64,000 nt of DNA from Saccharopolyspora montiporae (GTDB lineage: Bacteria > Actinomycetota > Actinomycetes > Mycobacteriales > Pseudonocardiaceae), in assembly GCF_015209505.1 (NCBI RefSeq), contig NZ_JADEYC010000004.1, positions 45,671 through 109,670 of the forward strand. The letters run 5' to 3'. Position numbers and translations under genes: made by a program. Positions 20,032 to 28,969 of the stretch are shown here, piece after piece. The notes beneath the pieces were generated by a model. The model was not told the origin of the DNA and did not search any database. It saw only the letters and a list, made by a program, of their open reading frames with translations. The first letter of the stretch is position 1; each line of letters starts with the position of its first letter.

Positions 20032-20379
20032 ATGCCGGTGATCAATTCACTGGCGGGATTCGTCATTACCGCCACGATCGGGATCTCGGCGATCATCGGA
20101 TCGCTGATCGGAATGTCCTGGGTGGAACGACGCCTGCTCGGTCCGGCACCACCGCCGGTCGCCGCGCGCGGGCAGGAGCGGGTGAGCGGACGGCTCGTCG
20201 TCGAGTACCGCAGCAAGCGCGCCGAACTCGCGCGCGGCTCGGCTCACCGGCTGCCCGCACTGCTGGAGTCGTCCGCGGCCGCCGGGCACGCGCTGGTGGA
20301 GATCATCCGGAACGGCACCGTGCGCCCGCCGGAGGCGCCCGCGGGCGGACCGGGCGCCATGCGCCGACCGGACCGCTGA
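20032..20379 (+). CDS. Small membrane-anchored hypothetical protein
   Basis: 115 residues from ATG 20032. One N-terminal hydrophobic helix (LAGFVITATIGISAIIGSLI) followed by a charged, mostly helical cytoplasmic domain (VEYRSKRAELARGSAHRLPALL). No known family. The start is uncertain because the frame remains open upstream and the Shine-Dalgarno match is weak. Confidence 0.5.
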   Translation: MPVINSLAGFVITATIGISAIIGSLIGMSWVERRLLGPAPPPVAARGQERVSGRLVVEYRSKRAELARGSAHRLPALLESSAAAGHALVEIIRNGTVRPPEAPAGGPGAMRRPDR

Positions 20380-20391
20380 CCGGCGGGACCG

Positions 20392-21159
20392 CTACAGCGC
20401 AGCGAAGTCGGCGAAGTCGAATCCCGGGGACACCACGCAGCTGACCAGGGCCTCGCCCTCGGCGGCGGACTCCGCCCGCTGCCAGGTGCCGCCGGGAACG
20501 ACCAGCTGCGGGCGCTGCCCGGGACCCGCGCCGAGTACCGCCTGCTCCGGATCGCTGCCGGGCCGCCGGCCCGCACCGCCGAAGGACAGGGTCAGCGCGC
20601 TGCCGCGGTGCCAGAACCACACCTCGTCGGAAGCCACCACGTGCCAGGCCGAGACCTCGCCGGGTGGCAGCAGGAAGTGGATCGCGGTCGCCGACGGGCG
20701 CGCGCCGCCGGCCGTGTCCACCGGTGTGCCGCTGGTCCAGGTGCGCCGGTACCAGCCCCCTTCCGGATGCGGGAGCAGGTCGAACTCCTCGGCGGTGGGA
20801 CCGCGCCGCTCCAGGTCGAGGAACGTGCCGTCGACCGCGCGACGCGCGTAGCGCACTCCGGTGATCGCCGTGCGCGGCACCGGGCCGTAGACGTGCGGGA
20901 ACGCCGTCGCGGGTCCGACGCCGAGCGGGGGCGCGGGGCTGGGCGCTTCCCAGCGGACCGGGGACGGCAGCAGGTCCGGATCCAGTTCCACCGCCACCAG
21001 CTGCTCGTCGGTGTCGCGGTACAGCGTGTTGGCCACGGCCACCGTGGTGGCCACGTCCGGAGAGCAGTGCACGAACCCTTCCGGGCCCGGCTCGGCGACC
21101 GGGGCGGTGCGATGCGCGCGCAGCTCGCTGAGCGGGAGCAGGTGCAGCAGGGGCGTCAC
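20392..21159 (-). CDS. DUF952 and cupin (DUF985) fusion protein
   Basis: 255 residues from GTG 21159 (GGGGAG ten bases upstream). N-terminal half (to about 105) is DUF952-like: LLHLLPLSEL, EPGPEGFVHCSPD, FPHVYGPV. C-terminal half is a cupin of the DUF985 type: LLPHPEGGWYRRTW, ATAIHFLLPPGEVSAWH, DEVWFWHRGSAL, LVSCVVSPGFDFADFA. DUF985 proteins are small metal-binding or carbohydrate-epimerase-like cupins; both domains are usually separate proteins. Role unknown. Confidence 0.82.
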   Translation of the reverse strand: MTPLLHLLPLSELRAHRTAPVAEPGPEGFVHCSPDVATTVAVANTLYRDTDEQLVAVELDPDLLPSPVRWEAPSPAPPLGVGPATAFPHVYGPVPRTAITGVRYARRAVDGTFLDLERRGPTAEEFDLLPHPEGGWYRRTWTSGTPVDTAGGARPSATAIHFLLPPGEVSAWHVVASDEVWFWHRGSALTLSFGGAGRRPGSDPEQAVLGAGPGQRPQLVVPGGTWQRAESAAEGEALVSCVVSPGFDFADFAAL

Positions 21160-21283
21160 GCCGCCAGTCTCCCCGGAGCGCCGCGGTGGCGGGTGCGGAT
21201 GTCGGCGGTGCCACACGATCACCGCAGCTGTCCGGCGCCTAGGATCGTGGGCCGCCAACCGCATCCCGGCGAGGAGGTCCGCG

Positions 21284-22249
21284 ATGTCCGTCCGAGTCGC
21301 AGTGCTGGACGACTACCAGCGCGTGGCGCACCGCTACGCCGACTGGGAGTCGCTGCCCGCCCAGGTGGAGTTCCTGCACGAGCACATCGCCGACCGCGAC
21401 GACCTGGTCGCCCGCCTCGAACCGTTCCAGGTCGTGGCGGCCATGCGCGAGCGCACGGCGTTCCCCCGCGAGGTGCTCGAAGCGCTGCCGAACCTGCGGC
21501 TGCTGGTGACCACCGGGATGCGCAACGCCTCGATCGACCTGGACGCGGCCCGCGAGCTGGGCATCGTGGTCACCGGCACCGGATCCAGCGGCGCCGCGGA
21601 CAATTCGTGGGCACCGACCGCCGAGCTGACCTGGGGGCTGATCTTCGCGCTGGTGCGCGACATCCCGAACGAGGACCTGCTCCTGCGGCGGGGCGGCTGG
21701 CAGGGCGGGGTCGGTCTGGAGCTCGGCGGGCGCACCCTGGGCGTGCTCGGGCTGGGCCGGTTGGGAACCCGGGTCGCCGAAGTCGGCCGGGCCTTCGGCA
21801 TGGACGTGATCGCGTGGAGCGCCAATCTCACCGCGGAACGGGCGCAGCAGGCCGGGGCGCGGCGGGTGGAGTTCGGCGAACTGTTCGAGCGCTCGGACGT
21901 GCTCAGCATCCACACCGTGCTCAGCAAGCGCACCCGCGGTCTGGTCGGCGCCGCTGAACTCGCCCGGATGAAGCCCACCGCGTACCTGGTCAACACCGCG
22001 CGCGGCCCCGTGGTGGACGAGGCCGCGCTGCGCGAGGCGCTGCACGCCGGACGGCTGGCCGGCGCCGGGCTCGACGTCTTCGGCCGCGAACCGCTGCCCG
22101 CGGGTGACCCGTGGCGGGACACCCCGCGCACGGTGCTCACCCCGCACCTGGGCTACGTCACCGAGGGCACCTACGAGAAGTTCTACGCCGAAACCGTCGA
22201 GGACATCGCCGCGTTCCTGGCCGGCGCACCGGTGCGCCGGCTCACCTGA
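21284..22249 (+). CDS. D-2-hydroxyacid dehydrogenase family protein (NAD-dependent)
   Basis: 321 residues, ATG 21284 after GAGGAGG. Rossmann motif GVLGLGRLGTRVAEVGRAFG, catalytic Arg in NTARGPVVDE, Glu in GLDVFGREPLP, His in LTPHLGYVTEG: all present. The family reduces 2-keto acids or oxidises D-2-hydroxy acids (phosphoglycerate dehydrogenase-like) but lacks a C-terminal ACT domain here. Substrate not predictable. Followed by an MFS permease 120 bp downstream. Confidence 0.9.
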   Translation: MSVRVAVLDDYQRVAHRYADWESLPAQVEFLHEHIADRDDLVARLEPFQVVAAMRERTAFPREVLEALPNLRLLVTTGMRNASIDLDAARELGIVVTGTGSSGAADNSWAPTAELTWGLIFALVRDIPNEDLLLRRGGWQGGVGLELGGRTLGVLGLGRLGTRVAEVGRAFGMDVIAWSANLTAERAQQAGARRVEFGELFERSDVLSIHTVLSKRTRGLVGAAELARMKPTAYLVNTARGPVVDEAALREALHAGRLAGAGLDVFGREPLPAGDPWRDTPRTVLTPHLGYVTEGTYEKFYAETVEDIAAFLAGAPVRRLT

Positions 22250-22324
22250 GCCCGCCGCATTCCCGGGGAGGCCGGTCCGGACCTCCGGTCTTGACGGTCG
22301 GGGAGATGCGCATCACAGTGTCAT

Positions 22325-22338
22325 ACCAACCAGTCGGT
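22325..22338. promoter_or_regulatory. Imperfect palindrome ACCAACCAGTCGGT, possible TetR-type operator
   Basis: Ten of 14 positions are palindromic and the remaining mismatches are transitions. It lies 32 bp upstream of the MFS start and resembles ACCGACCGGTCGGT-like sites of actinobacterial TetR proteins. No TetR gene is adjacent. Confidence 0.35.
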
Positions 22339-22369
22339 CTGTGACGTCCATCTCCGAAGGGGACACCCC

Positions 22370-23704
22370 ATGACAGCACCGCAACCGACCCCGGCGCGCG
22401 CGCCGCGGAAACTGCTGGCCGCGGCACTGATCGCCAGTTCCATCGAGTGGTACGACTTCTTCATCTACGCGACGGCCGCGGCCCTGGTCTTCGGTCACCT
22501 GTTCTTCCCCGGCGCCAGCCCGCTGATCGGCGTACTGCTCGCGTTCGCCACGTTCTGGGCCGGCTTCATCGCCCGGCCCATCGGTGGCCTCGTCTTCGGC
22601 CACCTCGGGGACAAGATCGGCCGCAAACCGGCGGTGGTGACCTGCCTGGTGCTGATGGGGGCCTCGACCTTCCTCATCGGCGTGCTGCCCGGCGCCGCGG
22701 TGATCGGCGTCGCGGCACCGATCCTGCTGGTCCTGCTGCGATTCCTGCAAGGCATCGCGGTCGGCGGCCAGTGGGGCGGGATCATCCTGCTGCTGACCGA
22801 GAGCGGGGATGGCCGCAAACGCGGCATGGCAGGCACTTTCGGCCAGATGGGCGTGCCGCTCGGCGTGATCCTCGGCAACCTGTCCTTCCTGCTCGTGGGT
22901 GCGTCGATGGGCCAGGAGGCGTTCCTGTCCTGGGGCTGGCGAATCCCGTTCCTGGCCAGCGCGGTGCTGGCTCCGGTGGTGCTCTACATCCAGCTGCGCA
23001 TCGAGGACACGCCGGTTTTCCAGGACCTGCAGGACCGCGCCGACCAGCGCGAGCAGGACGTGGTCAAGGCTCCGCTGCTGGAAGTGCTGCGCTCGCACAA
23101 GAAACCGGTGCTGCTCGGTTCCGGGCTACTGTTCGCGACCAACGCGATCTTCTACATCAGCATCTCCGGGCTGCTCGATTACGGCACGCGGGAACTGGGC
23201 ATGGACCGCAATTCGCTGCTGCTGGTGACGCTGCTGTCCTCGTCGGTGTCGGTGGCGGTGATCTTCCTCAGCGGGCAGCTGTCCGACCGGGTGGGCCGCA
23301 GGCCGCTGATCTTCGCCGGTGCCGGGCTGCTCGCGGTGTGGGCGTTCCCGTTCTTCTGGCTCGTGGACACCGGGACGATCACCGGGGTCGCGATCGCGGC
23401 ATGTGTGGGCGGGATCGGTTCCAGCCTCACGTACGGGCCGCTGGCGGCCTACCTCAGCGAGCTGTTCGAGCCGCGGGTGCGCTACTCCGGCGCCTCGCTG
23501 GCCTACCAGCTGGCCGCGATCCTGGTCAGCGGCGGCACCCCGTTCATCATGACCGCGCTGCTGGCCGCCACCGGCAGCTCCGCATCGGTGTCGGCCTACC
23601 TGCTGCTGATGGGCGTGATCACCCTGCTGTCCGTGCTGTTCCTGCGCGAAACCCGCCAGCGCGAACCGGAATCCCCGCGCACGCCCGAGCAGAGCATGTC
23701 CTGA
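22370..23704 (+). CDS. MFS transporter, metabolite:H+ symporter (MHS) family
   Basis: 444 residues, twelve predicted hydrophobic segments. Begins with the MHS hallmark ASSIEWYDFFIYATAAAL and has GGLVFGHLGDKIGRKPAV (loop 2-3 motif) and LQGIAVGGQWGG. The MHS group carries citrate, alpha-ketoglutarate, shikimate, proline or betaine. It could import a substrate of the nearby methyl-oxidation island, but that is a guess. Confidence 0.9.
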   Translation: MTAPQPTPARAPRKLLAAALIASSIEWYDFFIYATAAALVFGHLFFPGASPLIGVLLAFATFWAGFIARPIGGLVFGHLGDKIGRKPAVVTCLVLMGASTFLIGVLPGAAVIGVAAPILLVLLRFLQGIAVGGQWGGIILLLTESGDGRKRGMAGTFGQMGVPLGVILGNLSFLLVGASMGQEAFLSWGWRIPFLASAVLAPVVLYIQLRIEDTPVFQDLQDRADQREQDVVKAPLLEVLRSHKKPVLLGSGLLFATNAIFYISISGLLDYGTRELGMDRNSLLLVTLLSSSVSVAVIFLSGQLSDRVGRRPLIFAGAGLLAVWAFPFFWLVDTGTITGVAIAACVGGIGSSLTYGPLAAYLSELFEPRVRYSGASLAYQLAAILVSGGTPFIMTALLAATGSSASVSAYLLLMGVITLLSVLFLRETRQREPESPRTPEQSMS

Positions 23705-23711
23705 GCCGGCG

Positions 23712-23745
23712 CCGCGCCCGGTGCTCGACCGAGCGCCGGGCGCGG
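23712..23745. terminator. Hairpin terminator between convergent MFS and alcohol dehydrogenase genes
   Basis: 15-bp GC-rich stem (23712-23726 with 23731-23745, one G-U pair), 4-nt loop. No T tract, so it may slow or end transcription from both sides. Confidence 0.6.
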
Positions 23746-23752
23746 AACCGCG

Positions 23753-24841
23753 TCAGTCGAAGACGACCATCCGCCGGACACCGCGTCCGGCCTGCATCTC
23801 CTCGAAGGCGCCGCCCACATCGGACAGTCCGATCCGTTCGGTCACCAGTGAATCCAGGTCCAGCCGGCCGGACCGGTAGTGCTCCAGCAGCACCGGGATG
23901 TCCGCCTCGGCGTCCGTCGAGCCGTACATGCAGCCGCGCAGCGTGCGCGCGAAGTGGGCGACCTCCAGCGCGTTGAAGCTGAACTGGTCGCCGGTTCCGC
24001 CGAGCCCGACCACCGTGGCCTGCCCGCCGCGGCGGGTCGCCGACCACGCCGCCCGGATCGTCTCGGCGCGCCCGACGCACTCGAAGGCGTGGTCGGCGCC
24101 CCGGCCCTCGGTCAGCTTGCGGATCCGCTTGCTCAGGTCCGGCCCGGGTTCGAGGACCTCGTCGGCACCCAGCCGGACCGCGAGATCGGCCTTGTCCGGC
24201 GCGGGGTCGACGGCCAGCACCGTTCCCGCCCCGGCGATCCGCGCGGCCTGCAGCGCGCACAACCCGATACCGCCGAGCCCGAACACGACCACGCTCTCCC
24301 CGGGACGCACCCGCGCGGCGTTGAACACCGCGCCCGCCCCGGTCAGCACCGCGCAGCCCAGCAGCGCGGCCTGCTCCAGCGGGATGTCGGCGTCCAGCCG
24401 CACGCAGGAGTTCACGCCGACGACCGTCTCGGTGGCGAACGCCGCCGTGCCCAGCCCCGGATGCACCGGGGTGCCGTCGCCGAGCGCGGCGTAGGGCTGG
24501 GCCATCGCGTTGCCGCCGTGCGGGCACAGGTAGGGCTCACCGGCGGTGCAGAACCAGCACTCCCGGCACGGCGGGGTCCAGTTCAGCACCACCGAGTCGC
24601 CGGGTTCGAGACCCGCCACGTCCGGACCGGTCTGCACGACCGTCCCGGCGCCCTCGTGCCCGAGGACCGCGGGGACCGGATGCGCCAGCACGCCGGTGGC
24701 CAGCGACAGGTCCGAGTGGCAGACCCCGGTCGCCGCCAGCCGCACCCGAACCTGGCCGGGGCCGGGTTCGGGCAGTTCCACCTCCTCCAGCGCGATCTCG
24801 CCGCCGGTCTCCCGGATGACTGCCGCCTGCGCCGTTGTCAT
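23753..24841 (-). CDS. Zinc-dependent alcohol dehydrogenase (MDR superfamily, class III-like)
   Basis: 362 residues; ATG 24841 after GAGGAG. Catalytic zinc ligands in TGVCHSDLS and GHEGAG, structural zinc four-Cys lobe CRECWFCTAGEPYLC, coenzyme motif VFGLGGIGLCALQAA with Asp at the end of strand 2 (LAVDPAPDKAD), favouring NAD. Oxidises an alcohol (possibly mycothiol- or NDMA-linked in actinomycetes). Likely cotranscribed after the F420-type oxidoreductase just upstream (63-bp gap). Confidence 0.92.
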   Translation of the reverse strand: MTTAQAAVIRETGGEIALEEVELPEPGPGQVRVRLAATGVCHSDLSLATGVLAHPVPAVLGHEGAGTVVQTGPDVAGLEPGDSVVLNWTPPCRECWFCTAGEPYLCPHGGNAMAQPYAALGDGTPVHPGLGTAAFATETVVGVNSCVRLDADIPLEQAALLGCAVLTGAGAVFNAARVRPGESVVVFGLGGIGLCALQAARIAGAGTVLAVDPAPDKADLAVRLGADEVLEPGPDLSKRIRKLTEGRGADHAFECVGRAETIRAAWSATRRGGQATVVGLGGTGDQFSFNALEVAHFARTLRGCMYGSTDAEADIPVLLEHYRSGRLDLDSLVTERIGLSDVGGAFEEMQAGRGVRRMVVFD

Positions 24842-24904
24842 GCCGCTCCTCACGGGCGTGTGGTTCGGGATCGTGGGTTCCCCGGGGAATGGGTGCGCCG
24901 CCGG

Positions 24905-25951
24905 TCAGACCTCGGAGGCGAGTTCCTTGACCTTCTCGATGAGCCGGGCGCTCTCCTCCGGGCTGCCGGCCACCGGCGTGACGTTGAGCGTGGTCACCCC
25001 GGACTCCTTGAGCGCGGCCAGCCGCTCCTTGACGTGCCCCTCCGGGCCGATCAGCGTGGTCTTCTCCAGCAGTTCGCGCGGGACCGCGGCCGCGGCCTCC
25101 TCCTTCTTGCCGTCCAGGTAGAGGTCCTGGATCTTCTCCGCCTCGGCCTCGTAGCCGTAGCGGCGCGCGAGGTTGTTGTAGAAGTTCTTGCCCTTGGCGC
25201 CCATCCCGCCCACGTACAGCGCGACCTGCGGGCGGCCGAAGTCCAACAGGTCGTCCAGGCCCTCGCCGATGGCCAGGTGCGCCTGGGCGACCACGTCGAG
25301 CTCGGGCAGCGAGGGATCGCGCTTGGCCTTGCCCGCCGCCAGCGACTCGCCCCACACCTCGCCGGCCTTCTCCGGCAGGTAGAAGATCGGCTCCCAGGAC
25401 TCGGCGATCTCGGCCACCATCTGCACGTTCTTCGGCCCGATCGCGGCGATCATCACCGGCACGCGGTCCCGAACCGGGTGGTTGATCAGCTTCAGCGGCT
25501 TGCCGAGCCCGGTGCCCTGCTCGACCGGGAGCGGGATGTTGTAGTTCTTGCCCGAGTGCTCGACCCGCTCCCTGCGCCACACCTGGCGGCAGATGTCCAC
25601 GATCTCGCGGGTGCGTCCCAGCGGTGCGTCGTAGGGCAGGCCGTGGAAGCCCTCGATCACCTGTGGTCCGGACGCCCCGATCCCGAGCGTGAATCGCCCG
25701 TCCGAGACGTAGTCCAGACCGGCGGCGGTCATGGCCGTCAAGGTCGGCGTGCGCGTGTAGATCTGCAGGATTCCCGAGGCGATTTCGAGCCGTTCGGTGC
25801 ACGCGGCGATGTAGCCGAGCTGGCTGACGGCGTCGAAGGAGTACGCCTCCGGCACGTACACGATGTCCAGCCCGGCGCGCTCGAAGCGCACCAGGTTGTC
25901 GACCGTCTCCTTGAATCCTCCGCTGTAGTTGAGCGGCATCCCGATGCGCAT
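24905..25951 (-). CDS. LLM-class (F420-dependent type) oxidoreductase
   Basis: 348 residues, ATG 25951 after GGAGAGG. Luciferase-like TIM barrel: MRIGMPLNYSGGFKETVDNL, GLDIVYVPEAYSFDAV, TLGIGASGPQVIEGFHG and PVMIAAIGPKNVQMVAEIA. Resembles the mycobacterial F420-linked LLM enzymes of the Rv3520c type. Substrate unknown; the downstream alcohol dehydrogenase may be in the same transcript. Confidence 0.88.
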   Translation of the reverse strand: MRIGMPLNYSGGFKETVDNLVRFERAGLDIVYVPEAYSFDAVSQLGYIAACTERLEIASGILQIYTRTPTLTAMTAAGLDYVSDGRFTLGIGASGPQVIEGFHGLPYDAPLGRTREIVDICRQVWRRERVEHSGKNYNIPLPVEQGTGLGKPLKLINHPVRDRVPVMIAAIGPKNVQMVAEIAESWEPIFYLPEKAGEVWGESLAAGKAKRDPSLPELDVVAQAHLAIGEGLDDLLDFGRPQVALYVGGMGAKGKNFYNNLARRYGYEAEAEKIQDLYLDGKKEEAAAAVPRELLEKTTLIGPEGHVKERLAALKESGVTTLNVTPVAGSPEESARLIEKVKELASEV

Positions 25952-26177
25952 TGGTGGTCCTCTCCGTTCGCGGCAGCGGCATGCCCGCCCTCCGGCCACG
26001 CCGCCGAGGCGCTCCTGAGGTTACCGACGGGTTTTCGCGGTCGGGAGATCGGCGCCGAACCGGTCTTTGTGATGCACCTCTCACGGATTCCCCCGGTCGC
26101 GACGATCTTGACCGGCACCGGTCCGGACAATGGGGACGAGGCGCACCGGAGCGCCGGGAGCCGCGGGAAGGGGTCGG

Positions 26178-27152
26178 ATGAGGCTGGCGTTGCTCGACAT
26201 CGGGTCCACGGCCGCACGGCTGGACATGGTGGACCTGGACAGCGGGAGGGTCCCGCGCGCCGACTGGAGCGTCAAAGCCCGTACCCGGCTCGCGGACAAC
26301 ACCGGCCCGGACGGGATGATCAGCGAGGAAGGCGCCGCGCTCGCGGTGCGCGCGGTCCGCCGCTGCGCGTCGGCCGCGCGCGAGGACCGGCCGGACGTGC
26401 TGCTCGGGTACGCGACCTCGGCAGTGCGCGACGCCCGCAACGGTGCCGCGCTGCGCCGCAGGCTCAGTGCCGCCGCCAACGTCCGCATCGGCACGCTCAC
26501 CCCGCGGGACGAAGCCGCCGTGACCTACCGGGCCGCTCGGCGCTGGCACGGCAGGTCCGGCTCCGTGTTGACCACGGTGGACATCGGTGGCGGCACCACC
26601 GACGTCGCCGCGGGCATCGGCACCGATCCCGCGGAGATCGTCTCGCTGCCCCTCGGCGCGGCCAGCCTCACCAGGCAGTTCCTGCCCGACGACCCGCCCG
26701 GCCCGGAGCAGGTGGCCGCGCTGCGCGCCGCGCTGGACCGGGCGTTGCCCGACCGGTTGCGCGGTTTCGCCGGACGCGGGCCCGGCAATCCGGTCGCGCT
26801 GTCCAAGGTCCTGCGCCAACTCGCGGTGCTGACGGCGAGTTCGCCGCAGCACCCCGTCCGCCACCCCGACCGGCTCTCCCGCGGGCTGCTCCAGCCGTGG
26901 ATCCCGCGGCTGGCCGAGCTTGGGCAGCGCGAACGGGCCCGGCTGCCCGGGGTTTCGCGCAGCCGGGCCCGCCGGATCCTGGCCGGTGCGCTGCTGGCCG
27001 AGCGGGTGCTGCACGTCATCGGCGCGGACGAGCTGGAGATCTGCCCGTGGGGCCTGCGCGAGGGCCTCGTCTTCCGGTTCCTGGAGGCGTACCGCGCGTG
27101 CGGGCAGCGACCGGACGGAGCGGCCCGCGCACTGTCCGCGTTGTTCCGCTGA
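26178..27152 (+). CDS. Ppx/GppA phosphatase family protein
   Basis: 324 residues from ATG 26178. ASKHA-fold ATP/phosphate motifs LALLDIGSTAARLDMVD at the start and VDIGGGTTDVAAGIG near residue 135; LGYATSAVRDARNG and GALLAERVLHVI also fit. The family hydrolyses polyphosphate or pppGpp. Actinobacteria usually carry two such proteins; this is the short single-domain type. Stands alone, 83 bp before a membrane gene. Confidence 0.9.
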   Translation: MRLALLDIGSTAARLDMVDLDSGRVPRADWSVKARTRLADNTGPDGMISEEGAALAVRAVRRCASAAREDRPDVLLGYATSAVRDARNGAALRRRLSAAANVRIGTLTPRDEAAVTYRAARRWHGRSGSVLTTVDIGGGTTDVAAGIGTDPAEIVSLPLGAASLTRQFLPDDPPGPEQVAALRAALDRALPDRLRGFAGRGPGNPVALSKVLRQLAVLTASSPQHPVRHPDRLSRGLLQPWIPRLAELGQRERARLPGVSRSRARRILAGALLAERVLHVIGADELEICPWGLREGLVFRFLEAYRACGQRPDGAARALSALFR

Positions 27153-27235
27153 ACCGGCCGCGGTCGAGGTTCCGGCGGTGGCACCGGGCGGTAGCGTCGG
27201 CGGCGTTCAACACCCGCGGAACAGGAAGGTCCAAC

Positions 27236-27622
27236 GTGGCACTTCTGGTGCAGCTCGTGATCACCGCGGTGGCCGTGTGGATCACCACCGCGCTGCCGGG
27301 GATCACGCTGGAAGGCGACGACACCACCGCCAAGGTGCTCACCCTGCTGGTGGTGTCGGTGATCTTCGGCGTCGTCAACCTCGTGCTCAAGCCGATCGCC
27401 AAAACGCTCGGCTGCCTGCTCTACGTGCTGACCCTCGGCCTGTTCGGCCTGGTGGTCAACGCCCTCCTGTTCTGGCTGACCAGCTACCTGGCCGGTCAGC
27501 TGCAGCTGCCGTTCCACGTGGACGGGTTCTGGGCGGCGTTCTGGGGCGCGCTGATCGTGTCCGTGGTCACCAGCGTGCTGGCCGGGCTGTTCGAGCGGTC
27601 CGGCAGCGACGACCGCAGCTGA
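27236..27622 (+). CDS. Four-TM membrane protein of the mycobacterial phage-holin-like family (Pfam 04020 type)
   Basis: 128 residues, GTG 27236 after GGAAGG. Four hydrophobic helices with the family segments VNLVLKPIAKTLGCLLYVLTLGLF (about 52-75) and FWGALIVSVVTSVLAGLF. Despite the name these are chromosomal membrane proteins of unknown role, not known to lyse cells. Confidence 0.88.
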   Translation: MALLVQLVITAVAVWITTALPGITLEGDDTTAKVLTLLVVSVIFGVVNLVLKPIAKTLGCLLYVLTLGLFGLVVNALLFWLTSYLAGQLQLPFHVDGFWAAFWGALIVSVVTSVLAGLFERSGSDDRS

Positions 27623-27629
27623 TCCACTG

Positions 27630-27666
27630 CCGCAGGGCCGGTTCCGCCGCGGTTCCGGTCCTGCGG
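27630..27666 (+). terminator. Hairpin terminator after the holin-like gene
   Basis: 12-bp stem (27630-27641 with 27655-27666, one G-U pair), 13-nt loop, starting 7 bp after the stop codon; no T tract. The rest of the 306-bp gap (27667-27928) shows no gene or clear promoter. Confidence 0.5.
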
Positions 27667-27928
27667 CCCCGGCGGCCGTGCGGCGCGGGTCCAAGATCAG
27701 CGCGTGCTAGGGTCGTCGACCGTCCGCCGGTCGGCTTCGGGGAGCTGATCGGCTGCACCAGCCCCGGTCCAGGGACCCGGGTCGGTGATCGTTCTCCCCG
27801 GATCGCGCTGGTGCCGCGCCCCTCTCGAAGCGGGCGCACCTGCTGACACTTCAGCGCGATCGTCCGCACGTCGGGGACGGCCGGTCGCGGTGCTACTCGA
27901 CCTCGTGCGGAGCACTGTGGCGGAAACG

Positions 27929-28969
27929 ATGGGTTCCGGCCGACCGGACGCCCGGCCCCGACGGCTGCGGGCCGCGGCATGGCCCGGCCTGGTCCTGCTG
28001 CTGGTCTGGCTCCTGGTGTCCTCGATCGCCGTGCACGGTGCGCTCGCCGATCGGTCGGCGGCGGCCGGGGTGCGCGCCGAGACGACGCCGGTGGTCGACG
28101 TGCTGGTGGCCGTGCAACAGGAGCGCCGGTTGGCGCTGCAGCGCCTGGCCCCGCCGCCCGGCCCGGGGGAGCGGCGTCCGGACGCGGCCGCGCTGCTGTC
28201 CCAGCGCGCCCAGACCGACCAAGCGCTCGCCCGGCTGCGCGTCGTGGCCGGCGCCGTGCCGGACCGGTTCGCCGGACTCCCGCAGCACCGCGAGGCCGTC
28301 GACGCCGGGACGGTGCCGCGCGGCGAGGTGGCCGCGTTCTACGGCGGTCTGCTCGACGCCGGGGTGCACCGGCTGGACGTCGGCGCGCGGGTGGTGGCCG
28401 ATCCGACCGCCGGGCACCAGTTGCGCACCGCCGCCGAGCTGTTCCGCGTCAGCGCCCGGATGGCCGGTGCGGCCGCGCTGGCCGACGGCGCGCTGGGATC
28501 CGGCGGGTTCACCACTGCCGAGCACGTTGAGTTCGCCCGCCAGGTGGGCGGCTACCGGGCGGTGCTGGAACCGGGCCTGCCGGACCTGGCGCGCGAAGCC
28601 GCGGCCGTGCACCGCGAACTCGTCACCGGGCACGGATGGCGCACGCTCATGGACCTGCAGGACCAGCTGATCAGCGCTGCACCCGGAAGCGGCGCACCGC
28701 TCCCGGACGGCGAGCAGTGGCGCAGCACCAGCACGCGGGTGACCCAGGACCTGGTGGCGCTGGCGGTGGAGCAGGCCACCGCGGCACCGGAGACCGGCGT
28801 GCGCGCCGCGGACCGGGAGCTGTGGGCCACCGCATCGGTCGGCGCGGCCGGACCGGTCGTGCTCGCGGCCGCCACCGCCGCGGTCGCGAGCCGTACCCGC
28901 ACCCGCGGCGCCACGGTCGGGACGGGCGCAGCGCAGCAGCCCGAGGAGACCGCCGGTCAGACCCGGTAG
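27929..28969 (+). CDS. Membrane protein with nitrate/nitrite-sensing-like (NIT) domain, no kinase
   Basis: 346 residues from ATG 27929. One TM helix (WPGLVLLLVWLLVSSIAV) is followed by a long extracytoplasmic helical domain containing VQQERRLALQRLAPP and AQTDQALARLR, the pattern seen in NIT sensor domains of actinobacterial histidine kinases. A second hydrophobic patch (AAGPVVLAAATAAVASRTRTR) near the end would be the return helix, but no HAMP or kinase follows. Either a free-standing sensor working with a partner or a truncated kinase. Overlaps the convergent amidohydrolase by 13 bp. Confidence 0.6.
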   Translation: MGSGRPDARPRRLRAAAWPGLVLLLVWLLVSSIAVHGALADRSAAAGVRAETTPVVDVLVAVQQERRLALQRLAPPPGPGERRPDAAALLSQRAQTDQALARLRVVAGAVPDRFAGLPQHREAVDAGTVPRGEVAAFYGGLLDAGVHRLDVGARVVADPTAGHQLRTAAELFRVSARMAGAAALADGALGSGGFTTAEHVEFARQVGGYRAVLEPGLPDLAREAAAVHRELVTGHGWRTLMDLQDQLISAAPGSGAPLPDGEQWRSTSTRVTQDLVALAVEQATAAPETGVRAADRELWATASVGAAGPVVLAAATAAVASRTRTRGATVGTGAAQQPEETAGQTR

